DNA from: Eimeria necatrix
Lineage: Eukaryota; Apicomplexa; Conoidasida; Eucoccidiorida; Eimeriidae
Assembly (NCBI RefSeq): GCF_000499385.1
Contig: NW_013653043.1
Coordinates: 1-30,000 of the forward strand
Direction: 5' to 3'
Length of the DNA stretch: 30,000 nt
This document shows positions 11,405-19,936 of the stretch, piece by piece (position 1 is the first letter of the stretch; every line of letters starts with the position of its first letter). A model generated the notes under the pieces. It searched no databases, was not told where the DNA came from, and saw only the letters and a list, made by a program, of their open reading frames with translations. Both the position numbers and the translations under genes were made by a program.

Positions 11405-11923
11405 CCGCTGCTGCTGCTGCTGCTGCTGGGTTTGGTTTTAACTTTTTTGGGGGACTTCTGGGTGGCTGCTGCTGCTGCAGCAGCAGCAGCAGCAGCAGGT
11501 TTGCTGCCCTCAGCAGCAAACGGCAGTTTGCGTTTCTTTGCAGCGGAAGTGGGAGAGCCTTCAACTGAGAGCACAAACCCTAAACCCTAAACCCTAAACC
11601 CTAAACCCTAATCCCTTACCGCTAAACCCTAAACCCTAAATCCTAAACCCTAAACCCTTAACTCTAAACCCTAGGCCGCTTGACGCACCTTCACTTGAGT
11701 CACAGAGCCTGCTGTAGCTGAACCCTACATTCAATCTAAACCCTAAAACCTAAACCCTAAACCCTAAACCCTAAACCCTAAACCCCACTTTTACCTTCTT
11801 GTTTGGCTGAGTGTGGGTCGTTGTCGACGCTCATAGCTGCGGGCTCGCTGCCAGCATTTGCTGCTGCTGCTGCTGCTGTTTCTGCTGCTGCTTCCTCTGC
11901 TGCCTCCCCCTTTGCCTCAGCGT

Positions 11924-11964
<41 letters not shown>

Positions 11965-12055
11965 GCAGGAAACGGCTTTTTGGGTTTCCGCATTTCCTTG
12001 CTGACAGCAGCAGCAAAGAAGGAGTCGACGTCGACCTCGACCCTCTGCGGCTTAC

Positions 12056-12104
<49 letters not shown>

Positions 12105-12252
12105 GCTGCTTCCAGCAGCAGCAGCAGCAGCAGGTTTAAGAAACCTGTCCAGGGTCACCGCGGGAACTTTGCTGCTGCTCTTCTTTGTCTCTTCGTCGCT
12201 GTCAGTTTCTCCGGGCTCCAAAACCACGCAGCGAGTGCCGGTCTTCTTAGAC

Positions 12253-12310
<58 letters not shown>

Positions 12311-12429
12311 TGCTGCTGCTGCTCCTCTTGGCGTCCTCCGCAGCTGAACTCTCCTCTTCGCTGTCCGACAGCACCACGCGGCGCAGCCGCCCCGTTCTGC
12401 ATCAGCAGCAAAACTCGAAGCAGCAAACT

Positions 12430-12473
<44 letters not shown>

Positions 12474-12544
12474 CATTTGAGGGAGCGACAGGAACGTACT
12501 TGCGAGGTTGGGAGGCTTTGGGGGGGCTGAATGTCTCCTCCTCA

Positions 12545-12581
<37 letters not shown>

Positions 12582-12620
12582 GCACCACGGTGGCTTCACT
12601 CTCTTCCTCGCTGCTGCTGC

Positions 12621-12652
<32 letters not shown>

Positions 12653-12710
12653 CGCGCCCGCTTCCCCCGGCCTCGCTGCTGAGGGGCGTCGGAGGCGCGA
12701 CGGCCTTTCT

Positions 12711-12746
<36 letters not shown>

Positions 12747-12818
12747 TCTTCTTCTTATTCTGCAGCTGTTCTGCTGCTGCTGCCTTTTTTGGGGCCTTCG
12801 GAGCGGCGGGTTTGCTCG

Positions 12819-12852
<34 letters not shown>

Positions 12853-12957
12853 CGTGCTGCTGCTCTTGCTGCTCTTGCTGCTCTTGCTGCTGCTGATGCC
12901 CTTCCCCTGGCTAGCCACGAGGCCTTCGGGGGCAAAAAAACTTCGAATGTCTGCCAT
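4517..12957 (-). CDS. Replication factor C subunit 1 (RFC1), clamp-loader large subunit, 15 exons
   Basis: RFC1 loads PCNA onto primed DNA in the nucleus with RFC2-5. Exons (minus): 12957-12500, 12396-11795, 11564-11260, 10488-9988, 9230-9080, 8362-8073, 7686-7542, 7340-7234, 6825-6700, 6460-6215, 5964-5902, 5272-5211, 5133-5014, 4795-4670, 4606-4517; about 1130 residues, close to the human length. Landmarks in order: MADIRSFFAP (PIP-like N-terminus, as in human MDIRKFF); acidic and Lys-rich linkers with KKRK; a BRCT domain split between KKVVLTGVLQQMSREEAVEK and GRTDLLVVGSVLEDGRPVEM; STLWVEKYRP; Walker A GPPGIGKTT; EFNASDTR; Walker B LLLDEVDGL; IPIICVCNDRMSSK / VRTLATRCLDLRF; GGDMRQ; LGPFD; LSEKLDLFFVDYD; ENYLAAISHGV; DWSLLP; FPSWLGRN; KSKAAFTR. 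Phase carries at every junction except 5211/5133, where an exon seems missing. The exon 4/5 junction has an alternative (donor GAG|GC at 9974 with acceptor at 9434) that adds a Leu/Cys/Ala tract. The last two exons are the least certain. Confidence 0.9.
4796..4879. repeat. (CAG)n tract used as RFC1 acceptor region
   Basis: (CAG)n with one interrupted copy on the + strand, so (CTG)nCAG on the transcribed strand directly before GTG CGG CTG TAC, the start of RFC1 exon 4795-4670. The upstream exon ends KKQ in phase 0, so excluding the tract keeps the frame. Translation through it would instead insert poly-Leu. Confidence 0.75.
5134..5210. repeat. Telomere-type repeat forming almost the whole of a 77-bp RFC1 intron
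   Basis: AAACCCT units from 5142 to about 5206, with one AAACCCC unit near 5165. The flanking exons do not join in phase and lack a conserved RFC1 segment, so this short tract may be a collapsed longer region. Confidence 0.8.
5340..5880. repeat. GGGGCCCC-rich degenerate tandem repeat in RFC1 intron
   Basis: Irregular units around GGGGGCCCCCAGGGGCCCC, with some AGCAGCAGCAAAGTGCTGCT units at 5737-5882. It lies in the RFC1 intron 5901-5273. Open frames rich in Gly, Pro and Arg on both strands are artefacts. The exon limits are fixed by conserved DWSLLP upstream and FPSWLG downstream. Confidence 0.85.
6062..6200. repeat. (TGCA)n satellite in RFC1 intron
   Basis: Self-complementary GCATGCATGCA tetranucleotide repeat with scattered changes. 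It fills most of the RFC1 intron 6214-5965, whose donor is TCC|GTAAGC. Two GTGTACGTACAC palindromes sit between it and the acceptor, at about 5995-6012 and 6027-6044. Confidence 0.92.
6826..7137. repeat. 19-bp tandem array TGTACRTACACCCCAGAGC, about 16 copies
   Basis: Units begin TGTACGTACACC, TGTACATACACC or TGCATGTACACC followed by CCACAGC or CCAGAGC. The array occupies most of RFC1 intron 7233-6826. On the transcribed strand the last unit gives GTGTACGTACAG, used as the acceptor before GTGACCCTGGGGCCT (VTLGP). The open frames on both strands (YMQLWGV, TYTPQLYI types) are repeat artefacts. Confidence 0.93.
7191..7540. repeat. Telomere-type repeats around RFC1 exon 7340-7234
   Basis: TTTAGGG units at 7192-7230 and AAACCCT units at about 7351-7407 and 7491-7538. 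They bracket the 107-nt exon encoding GGDMRQ. The acceptor is TTTAGGGTTTGCTGCTCAG; the donor is CAA|GTAACCCTAAAC. Confidence 0.85.
7690..8071. repeat. Opposed telomere-type repeats in RFC1 intron
   Basis: AAACCCT units at about 7696-7757 and 7852-7910, TTTAGGG units at about 8028-8070. In the transcript the donor end reads GCAAACCCTAAACCC and the acceptor end TTTAGGGTTTGGGGCTGCAG, so the intron ends are complementary. Between them are about 110 bp of unremarkable sequence. Confidence 0.85.
8385..9068. repeat. Purine-rich A-tract block, ending in (AAAAT)n, in RFC1 intron
   Basis: TTTAGGG units at 8385-8425, then about 500 bp of AAAAAGGAGACAAAAAGGAC-like sequence with few T residues, then (AAAAT)n/(AAATA)n at about 8960-9065. 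Transcribed on the minus strand it is a long pyrimidine-rich stretch inside the intron between the Walker A and Walker B exons (9079-8363). The Phe/Leu-rich frames are artefacts. Confidence 0.87.
9231..9530. repeat. CAG/CTG-rich tract upstream of the Walker A exon, plus telomere-type repeats
   Basis: (CAG)n at 9233-9271 followed by imperfect AGCAGCAGCGA units to about 9427, then TTTAGGG at 9495-9534. On the transcribed strand the tract ends CTGCTGCAG before CCGACGCTGAACATG. It is read here as intron end; if translated it would add about 67 mostly Leu, Cys and Ala residues. Confidence 0.65.
9535..9974. repeat. RFC1 intron with A-rich and telomere-type blocks
   Basis: Non-coding. Holds an A-rich stretch at about 9615-9690, AAACCCT units at 9774-9832 and TTTAGGG at 9930-9972. 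The last block abuts exon 10488-9988; the exon end could be GAC|GTTTGC (9988) or GAG|GCAAACCCTAAA (9975). Confidence 0.7.
10116..10190. repeat. (CTG)n tract inside RFC1 coding exon
   Basis: (CTG)n on +, translated on minus as poly-Ala (with Ala-Pro interruptions), between the BRCT domain and STLWVEKYRP. A second tract at 10288-10331 changes from CTG to CAG at its centre, making a hairpin-prone inverted repeat, and is also read as poly-Ala. These are low-complexity spacers between conserved domains. Confidence 0.85.
10496..10935. repeat. Longest interstitial telomere-type tract, about 440 bp
   Basis: AAACCCT arrays at 10496-10676, 10727-10786, 10806-10871 and 10876-10934, separated by short unique spacers; slips such as AAACCTAAACCC and AAATTAAACCC occur. 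It lies in RFC1 intron 11259-10489. Further blocks at 11046-11103 (same orientation) and 11212-11256 (opposite, at the donor) complete the intron. The acceptor is TTTAGGGTTTGGGGCGCAG. Confidence 0.95.
11565..11790. repeat. Telomere-type repeats filling an RFC1 intron
   Basis: AAACCCT-type units, many with single changes, at 11575-11612, 11623-11672 and 11737-11786, in RFC1 intron 11794-11565. Donor GTAAAAGTGGGGTTTAGGG and acceptor TTTAGGGTTTGTGCTCTCAG. Confidence 0.85.
12400..12480. repeat. (CAG)n tract forming most of RFC1 intron 1
   Basis: (CAG)n at about 12431-12473. The transcribed strand is AA|GTACGTTCC, then (CTG)n, then GATGCAG|A. Removing 103 nt joins QPRK to TGRLRRVVLSDSEEE in phase. 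Several open frames that translate the tract as poly-Leu are therefore artefacts. Confidence 0.75.
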
Positions 12958-13534
12958 GGTTGCTGCTGCTGAGGAGCGAGTGTTTAGGGTTTAGGGTTTA
13001 GGGTTTAGTGTTTAGGGTTTAGGGTTTGGGGTTTGGGGTTTGGGGTTGTGTTGGGTGCGCGAGACGCCCAAATGCAGCCGCACAGCCCCACAGGCAGGTG
13101 TGAGTCCGTGGCCTGCGGCTTTTGCAGTTTCAAAACCCTAAACCCTAAACCCTAAACCCTAAACCCTCTTCGTCGGCACCGGCGGCGGCGCATGCAGCAG
13201 GCGTTCAGGGGGCGAACTGGGGTCTTTCTGGCTGCGTTTTTAATTACTTTTTGAATAAAAAACTTTAAATTCGATTTATTAAAGGGTTTAAATGCCAAAA
13301 ACTCTTTTATTTGCTGCTGGGGGCCCCCCGCAGCAGACACGGGGGGGCCCCACCGCAGCAGCGGTGGGTGGTGGTTGGGGTGTACGTACAGCTGCTGCTC
13401 CCCAGCGATCTTCCAACTTTAATGCATTAAATCTTTTCTTTTTTAATTTATTTATTTTTATTATTTTTAATTTTCAGAAAAAGAACCAATTCAGCGCTGG
13501 CAGCCCCCTCTCTGTCTTCAGCCAGCTGCCCGCA

Positions 13535-13568
<34 letters not shown>

Positions 13569-13689
13569 AAGAAGCTGCTGCTTCTGCTGCTGGAGCAGCA
13601 GCTGCTATTTCCGCAACTATCGCTAGCCTTGTTGCTGCTGCTGCTGCTGCTGCGGCTAAGCAGCAAGTGCCTACTCCCGCAGCAAGCCA
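12958..13689. other. Region upstream of RFC1, no gene supported
   Basis: TTTAGGG and TTTGGGG units at 12979-13045 and AAACCCT at 13135-13167 lie just upstream of the RFC1 start, followed by an A/T-rich stretch at 13240-13290 and 13420-13480, one GTGTACGTACA half-palindrome near 13380, and (CTG)n at 13535-13568 and 13630-13655. The telomere-type block directly before the start codon may belong to an intron in the 5' untranslated region. I see no conserved peptide. Confidence 0.55.
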
Positions 13690-14130
13690 GCTGCAGCCAA
13701 CTAGCTACAGCTAGCTACAGCTAGCTACAGCCAGCCACAGCTAGCCACAGCTAGCTACAGCTAGCCACAGCTAGCCACAGCTAGCCACAGCTAGCTACAG
13801 CTAGCTACAGCTAGCTACAGCTAGCCACAACTAGCTACAGCTAGCTACAGCTAGCTACAGCCAGCTACAGCTAGCTACAGCTAGCTACAGCCAGCCACAG
13901 CTAGCTACAGCTAGCAACAGCTACCCGCAGCTAGCTGCAGATAACTGCTGCTACCTACAGCCACCTGCGGCTAGCCACAGCTAGCTGCAGCTAGCTGCAG
14001 CTAGCTGCAGCTAACTACAGCCATCTACGGCTAGCTAGGCAACCGCAGCGAGCTCTAGTGGCTTACAGCTAACTCACAGCTAGCCACAGCTAGCTACAGC
14101 TAGCCACAGCTAGCTACAGCTAGCTAGCTG
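13690..14130. repeat. 10-bp CTAGCTACAG satellite
   Basis: About 40 copies of CTAGCTACAG with variants CTAGCCACAG and CCAGCTACAG; one less ordered part at 13925-14080. Related in content to the CTAG satellite at 1914-2727 but with a decamer period. It separates RFC1 from the RING/coiled-coil gene. Confidence 0.92.
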
Positions 14131-14523
14131 CCACATAACTGCATCAAACAGAAAAGGTCATGTCAAAAACTTCCAAAGTAAAGACAAATGCGACTCTGTG
14201 CTACGTGTTCTCCCTCGACGCTGTACGCAGGGGCTTGAGGGCTGCTGCTGCTGCTGCTGCTGCAGCAGCTGCTGCTGCTGCTGCTGTGGTTGCTGCTGCT
14301 GCTGCGGCCGAAGCACGGGCTAGCCGCTGTCTGTACACCCTGAAGCCCAATATCTGCCATTGCTGCGCTTGGCTCAGGGGCCTTCTAGAGGATGCAGCAG
14401 CAGCAGCAACAAGGACACAAAAAAATCTGCTGCCAGTTCTGCTGCTGCTGCTGCTGCTGCAGCTGCTGCTGCTGCTGCTGCTGCTGCTGATGCACAGCCT
14501 CCGCGGCCAGGCTGGCCTGCTCT
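14131..14523. other. Downstream flank of the RING/coiled-coil gene
   Basis: Contains CTG/CAG tracts at about 14241-14305 and 14432-14490 and a GTCTGTACACCC motif near 14329. No peptide resembling a conserved family was seen. It may be 3' untranslated region, or a further exon if the GTAAAGAGC at 14527-14519 is used as a donor. Confidence 0.45.
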
Positions 14524-14591
14524 TTACCAAACTGCTTCTGAGTCATCTTCCTCTGGTGAAGGGGGCCTTCGGTTTACGAAGGCTTCGGGGC

Positions 14592-14631
<40 letters not shown>

Positions 14632-14785
14632 TGGCTGGCTCCTGTTGCTGCTGGTTGCTGCTGCTGCTGCTGCAGCACTGCCGCGAGGATTGGGGCCTCG
14701 TGGTGTATGTACACGTGAAGGGCTTCTTACGGTAGTCCTTTTAGACCCGCAGCTGCCGCGAACCCGAAAACAAGCAACAAACGGA

Positions 14786-14834
<49 letters not shown>

Positions 14835-15640
14835 TGCTGCTGCCGACACAACGAGGCGACTGCAACGGGGAGGTCGACGGGGTCTGAAAGGGAGTGTTGG
14901 AGGTGCTACTCGCAAAGTCTACTTGGTCGTGCTGCTGCTGCTGTTGTCGCTGCTGTTGCTGCTGCAGTTGCTGCTGATGCTGCTGCTGCAGTTGCTGCTG
15001 CTGCAGATGGCTCACAGGTGAATAAACCTGTCGAGCTTCTTGCTGGTCTTCCTCCCGCTTTTGCTGTTGCAATTGCTGCTGCTGCGCCAGCTGCTCCTGC
15101 TGCTGCTGTTGCTGCTGCTGCAGCTGCTGTTGCTGCTGCTGCACCTCTTGCTGTGACAGCTGCTGTTGCTGTGGCTGCTGCTGCTGCTGCAGCATTTCTT
15201 GAGAAGCAGCACCACCTTGCTGCAGTCCAGCCAGTCGCAGTCTTGGGACTGCAGCAGCGTATTCGCCTGCGGTCTGCTGCTGCGGCTGCTGATTTTGCTG
15301 CCCCTGCTGCTGCTGCTGCTGCTGCGGCTGCAGCTGCTGCTGATTAGGCGGACAAGGTGACGGTTGCTGCTGCTGCAGATGCTGCTCCCAGCCGCCCTGG
15401 AAACCAGCAGCTGCGCCCAGTGCAGACCTGGCAGCAGCAGCGGGTGCTGCTGCTGCTGCTGCTGCTGCTGCAGCGTCAGGGGCAGCTAAACGTCTTTCGA
15501 ACCTGCTGCATAGGCCTGCTGCTGCTGTTGCTGCTGCTCCTGCTGCTGCAACAGAAGCAGCAGCAGCAGCAGGCATCGTGGCGGAAGGAGGAGACGCCGA
15601 ATGTCCAGGGTTCTCTGGGGCAGGCGAAGCAGCAGCGGCA

Positions 15641-15680
<40 letters not shown>

Positions 15681-15835
15681 CTGTTGCATGCACAGCAGCA
15701 ACTGCAGCAGGAGCATCCGTCCCCCCTGCTGTTGCGTAAAGCTCCTCCCTCACCCGAATTTCCGGCAGCAGCAAAGAGCCCAGGAGGTCAACTGCTGCTG
15801 GCAGCACGAAGTAGCGCGGCTGCGCTGCTGCAGGA

Positions 15836-15887
<52 letters not shown>

Positions 15888-16596
15888 GGCCACCCGCTGC
15901 TTGAGCGCCTCCCTGTGCTGAGGCCCGAACTGCAGGTTCCTCCTCAGCAGCAGCTGCTGCTAGTGAAGCTGTGGCGCTGCTGCTGCTGCTCGTGCTGCTG
16001 CAGTTGCTGCTGTGTTGCTGCAGTTGCTGCGCCTCCTGCTGCTGCTGCGAACGACTGCCGGCAGTCTCAAAGAAGGACTTCAGCAGCTGCTGCTGCTGCT
16101 GCTGCGCTTTGCTGCGGATCCTGTCGATGTGCTGCAGCAGGTCTTCTGCTGCTGCGATTGGAGGAAGCAGAGCAGCAAAAGCAGCAGCTGTTTGCCGGGG
16201 CGGCGCTGCGCTGTCGTCTGCTGCAGCAGCAACTTCAATGCGCAGCTGCTGCTCCTCCCAGCTGTTGCTGCTGCTGCTGCTGCTGCTGCTCGTGCAAAGA
16301 GCCTTCTTTTGCTTCGGCTGCTGCCGCTGCCGCTCCGCATGCGCAGCAGCTTCCTCGGCCTGGATGAGCGCTGCTGCTGCTGCTTGCTGCTTCTGCAGCT
16401 GCTGCGTTGCTGCTGCAGCTGCCTGCAGCAAACCCTCTATTTCCCTGCCTTCTTGCTGCAGCGCTTGCTGCTGCTCGAAGAAGCAACTCATCACTTCGCC
16501 CAGGAACTGCTGCTGCAGCAACAAAACCCAAAAATATGGCATTTGCTGCTGCAGTTGCAGCTGCGGCCCATGCAGTTCAGACGCTCTCGCTGAATT

Positions 16597-16646
<50 letters not shown>

Positions 16647-16759
16647 ACTGACACTCTTTCTCTGTATGAGGGCCTGCGCTGTGTTGCGGATGTCTTCTAA
16701 CAAACGAGAAGCTGTGACGAAGACAAGCCGGCTCCGCGCCTCCAGCAGCTGCAGCAAAC

Positions 16760-16800
<41 letters not shown>

Positions 16801-17078
16801 GCAGCAGCAGAAGGGTTCGTGAACTAGTGGCTCGGTGGCTCAGCAGCAACAGCACACAAGGCTAGAGTAGCAGGATCGCGCCGCAGCAGGAGCAGGCGCA
16901 GGAGCAGCAGCAGCAGCTGCAGCAGCCGCTGCAGCAAAGCAGCTACAGCAGCACAGCTCCAATGGCAAGAAAACGCAGCAAGCAGCAGCAGCAGCACTGC
17001 AGCAGCAAGTCAACAGCGCCTCGCAAGCAGCAAGTCAGCAGCACAAGGGGCGACTAGAGGCTAGCCAGAAGCAGCAAC

Positions 17079-17114
<36 letters not shown>

Positions 17115-17875
17115 TTGCACGCACCTCGAGCTGCCTCGTTCTGCTGCTGCGGTGGTCCTCCAGCTGCTGCTGGGCTTCCTGCAGCGCTGCTGCTGCTGCT
17201 GCTGCTCGCTGCTGCAGCAGCGCAGCAGCTTCTGCAGAGTGTCTGTACACCGCAATCCTCGAGTGGAAAAAGTGGGGCTCCCTTTCGCTGGCAACGCAGC
17301 AGCCGCAAACCAGTGTGCTGCACGGCACTGCAGCAGCAGCAGCAGCAGCAGCAACAGACACAGCAGCAGCAGCGAGCAGGAATTTCAGGCAGGGGCCTTC
17401 GGCAAACGCAAGGTCAGCAGCAGCAGCAGTAGCAGCAGCAGCAACAGACACAGCAGCAGCAAAGCTGATGTCAGCAGCAAAAGTCGCTCGCATGGATGCA
17501 GGCATAAAATTTGAAGAGCAGAAGAAAGCAGCCGCTGCTGCTGCAGCAACTGCAGCAGCAGCAGCAGCGACACAGCAGCAGCAGCAGCAGTCTGCAGCAT
17601 CAGATGCAGCGAGTATGCATGCAAGCAGTTGCAGCAGCAGAAACAGCGCCAGAGACAACAGAAACAGCAGCAGCAGCTGCTGCTGCAGCAACAGCTGCTG
17701 CTGCAGCTGCTGCTGCAGCAGCAGCACTACGAACCGCATAAGGCGACGACCGGTTGCCACGGGTGGACTTCGCACATCCTGCAGGCAGCAGCACTACGAA
17801 CCGCATAAGGCGACGACCGGTTGCCACGGGTGGACTTCGCACATCCTGCAGCAACAGCAGCAGCAGCAGCAGCAG

Positions 17876-17912
<37 letters not shown>

Positions 17913-17972
17913 GAAAACGCCACTAGATGAAGACAAGTGCAGCTACACATTCGCCGCATCTGCTGCAGCAGG

Positions 17973-18005
<33 letters not shown>

Positions 18006-18104
18006 AGGAGGGTAGAGGGGCCCACGTTTGCTGCTGGTTGTCTGTCTCTTCTGCTTCTCGGGGCCGCCTTTTAAGGTCTCTTCGGCGCTGCTGCTCCAGC
18101 TGGA

Positions 18105-18156
<52 letters not shown>

Positions 18157-18441
18157 AAGACGACGCCTACGGTGTTGCTCCTCCTGAACAACAAAAGCGG
18201 CAGCAAAATGAGGGCCGCAAGCAGCGCAGCAGACGCAGAAGCAGCAGAAGTCAGCAGCAGCAGCAGCAGCAGCGGCAGCAGCAGCAGCAGAAACGCTCAG
18301 CAACAGCAGCAGCGACAGCAGCAGCAGTAGAAAGGCTCAGCAACAGCAGCAGCGACAGCAGCAGCAGCAGCGGTGGAAACGATCAGCAGCAACGGCAGCA
18401 GCAGCACGCTGGAAAGCAGCCAAAGCAGCGAAGGCCCGAAA

Positions 18442-18481
<40 letters not shown>

Positions 18482-18823
18482 CAAACAATAGCCGCAGCTG
18501 CAGCAGCAGCGACGTGAGCTGCTGCATTGGCTGCTGCTGCAGTTCGACAAGCACCTGCCGCCGCAGCAGCAGCGCAGTTGCTGCTGCTGCTGCTGCAACG
18601 GACTTGCTGCTGCTGCAGTCAGAGCAGCAGCAGCAGCAGCAGCTGCTGCTGCTGATGCTGCTGCTGCTGCTGGCAGCGCGAGTCTCACCTCTTCTGCAGA
18701 CTGCAGCAGCGCCAAATTTTCTGCTGCTACGCGGCCCCAGCAGCGGCAGCAAGGGCAGCGGACAGCAGCAGCAAGAAGGCTCGAGGAGAGCAGCGAGCGC
18801 AGCCTTTGCTGCTCTGCTGCTGC

Positions 18824-18854
<31 letters not shown>

Positions 18855-18955
18855 TGGCTGAATGCAACAGATGCTGCTGTGCCAAAGGCGCCCCACGGTG
18901 AAGTTATGCCCGCAAGTGCAGCACCAGCAGCTGCTGCTGAGAGTAAGCCTTCGGT

Positions 18956-18989
<34 letters not shown>

Positions 18990-19611
18990 TGCTGCTGCTG
19001 CTGCAGCTCTTGCACGCGCCGCCTGGCAGCAGCAACCTCCAGCAGCAGCGGCAGCAAAGGGTTAGCTGCTGCTGCGTCGGAGTCAATGAGTCTACAGACG
19101 CAACTGCAGCACAAGGTGTGGCCTGCAGACACACGCAAACCCTAAACCCTAAACCCTAAACCCTAAACCCTAAACCCTAAACCCTAATGCTGATTGCTCG
19201 CAGCAGCTGGCGCTTTGCTCAGCAAATCCTACACCCTAAACCCTAAACCCTAAAGCCCAAATCCCAAACCCTTAAGTCCCAGCCACAAACCCTAAACCCT
19301 AAACCCTAAACCCTAAACCCTAAACCCTCACCGCAAGATAGGACTTTAGGACGCAGCTCGTCGTCTAGAGAAAAACACTCGAAGCATATGGGGCACTCAT
19401 GCCTCTTGCTGCTGCTGCTGCTGCTGCTGCTGCGGCCGGAGGCTTCTGCTGCCAGTGCTGCTGCAGCAGCAGCGGTTTGTGTGGCCCGCATTGCTTGTGC
19501 TGCTGCTGCTGCTGCTGCTGCTGCCGGCGTTGGTTCTGCTGCAGCTACAGCTTCAATCTGCAGCTGCAGAAGCCTCCTGCGCTGCAGCAGCGGAAGCAGC
19601 AGCAGCAGCAC
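14524..19611 (-). CDS. RING-finger, Gln/Ala-rich coiled-coil protein, putative E3 ubiquitin ligase, multi-exon
   Basis: Exons supported by phase (minus): about 19611-19332, 19122-18689, 18183-18026, 17257-17125, 16748-16655, 16589-14731 and a last part ending with TAA at 14524 (EEDDSEAVW). Exons 1 and 2 join as KVLSC-G-HTLC, giving a C3HC4 RING: CPIC, C-x-H, CxxC, then CPCC. About 115 low-complexity residues separate the last pair from the rest. Downstream are charged helical segments: EEQHRRRRLEQ, LEQQRRRDLKRRPREAEE, LQEAQQQLEDHRSSRTRQLE, LLEARSRLVFVTASRLLEDI, QFLGEVMSCFFEQQQALQQE, EDLLQHIDRIRSKAQQ, then a Gln-rich tail. A RING plus coiled coil suggests ubiquitin ligase activity, by family inference only; the orthologue is not recognised. 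The N-terminal start is not found (the frame opens near 19674), and one junction near 18002, before a possible exon 18001-17949 (RLLQQMRRM), is out of phase. The last exon's acceptor is uncertain. Confidence 0.68.
16590..16654. repeat. 65-nt intron made almost entirely of (CTG)n
   Basis: The transcribed strand reads GTGTCAGTTTG, (CTG)n, CTAATTCAG. Removing it joins ALIQRKA to CG-AGA in phase (ALIQRK / TRASELHG). On the + strand it appears as (CAG)n at 16598-16645. Confidence 0.65.
16752..17124. other. Probable intron of the RING/coiled-coil gene
   Basis: CAG-rich sequence between exon 17257-17125, which ends CTCGAG|GTGCGTG, and exon 16748-16655, which follows TTTGCTGCAG. The two exons join in phase 0. 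Tandem (CAG)n at 16759-16800 and 17079-17114. Confidence 0.6.
17258..17948. other. CAG-rich probable intron of the RING/coiled-coil gene
   Basis: No conserved exon seen. A possible exon 18001-17949 ends CGGCGAAT|GTGTAG in phase 2, and exon 17257-17125 starts after CCACTTTTTCCACTCGAG with one base, so the phase fits across this segment. It contains many CAG tracts and a 67-bp tandem duplication. Confidence 0.5.
17718..17851. repeat. 67-bp tandem duplication
   Basis: Two essentially identical copies, 17718-17784 and 17785-17851, each containing GCACTACGAACCGCATAAGG and CCGGTTGCCACGGGTGGACT and ending ACATCCTGCAG. This is non-repetitive DNA duplicated in tandem, unlike the microsatellites around it; the near-identity implies a recent event. 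Confidence 0.92.
18184..18688. other. CAG/CTG-rich probable intron of the RING/coiled-coil gene
   Basis: Between donor GAG|GTGAGAC (18688) and acceptor TTTTGTTGTTCAG|GAG (18184); the exons join in phase 0 as LLQSAEE / EEQHRRRR. Contains (CAG)n with CGACAG and CGGCAG changes at 18240-18375 and further tracts to 18660. A hidden exon in this 505-nt segment cannot be excluded. Confidence 0.5.
19137..19328. repeat. Telomere-type repeats in the intron that splits the RING motif
   Basis: AAACCCT units at 19137-19185, 19235-19250 and 19287-19328. Donor TGCG|GTGAGGGTTTAGGG, acceptor TTTAGGGTTTGCGTGTGTCTGCAG|GC. The junction regenerates Cys-Gly-His of the RING finger. Confidence 0.85.
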
Positions 19612-19674
19612 TCTTCGCAGCAGCAGCAGCAGCAGAAACAGCAGCTGCTGCTGCTGCTGCTGCTGCTCTCAGCT

Positions 19675-19789
19675 CCGCAGCTTAAGGCCAATGCTGCAGC
19701 ATAAACACCTCAATTAGGGTACAGCTGGGGGCCCCCGGGGGCCCCAGGGGCCCCCTGCTGCTAGTTTGAGGGTTTGGCTGGGGGCCCCC

Positions 19790-19827
<38 letters not shown>

Positions 19828-19936
19828 GCTAGGGTTTGGAGGCTCAGGAAAGCGGGCGAGAAGCAGCAAAAAGAAACATTAAATTAAATTTAAATAATTA
19901 AATTAAATTAAATTAAATTAAATTAAATTAAATTAA
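19675..19936. repeat. Mixed simple repeats upstream of the RING gene
   Basis: GGGGGCCCCC-rich block at 19724-19790, (CTG)n at 19792-19827, and (AATTA)n at about 19878-19938. No coding signal. Confidence 0.75.

Noticed and set aside
9085..12960. Long open frames of poly-Leu, poly-Cys, poly-Ser or poly-Ala on the + strand opposite RFC1
   Set aside because: They arise because (CAG)n/(CTG)n has no stop in any frame. Conserved RFC1 peptides and in-phase splice sites are on the minus strand.
17511..17741. Plus-strand frame starting MKSRRKQPLLL and nearby FEEQKKAAAA
   Set aside because: Short, without splice partners, and contained in a CAG-rich segment read as an intron of the minus-strand gene.
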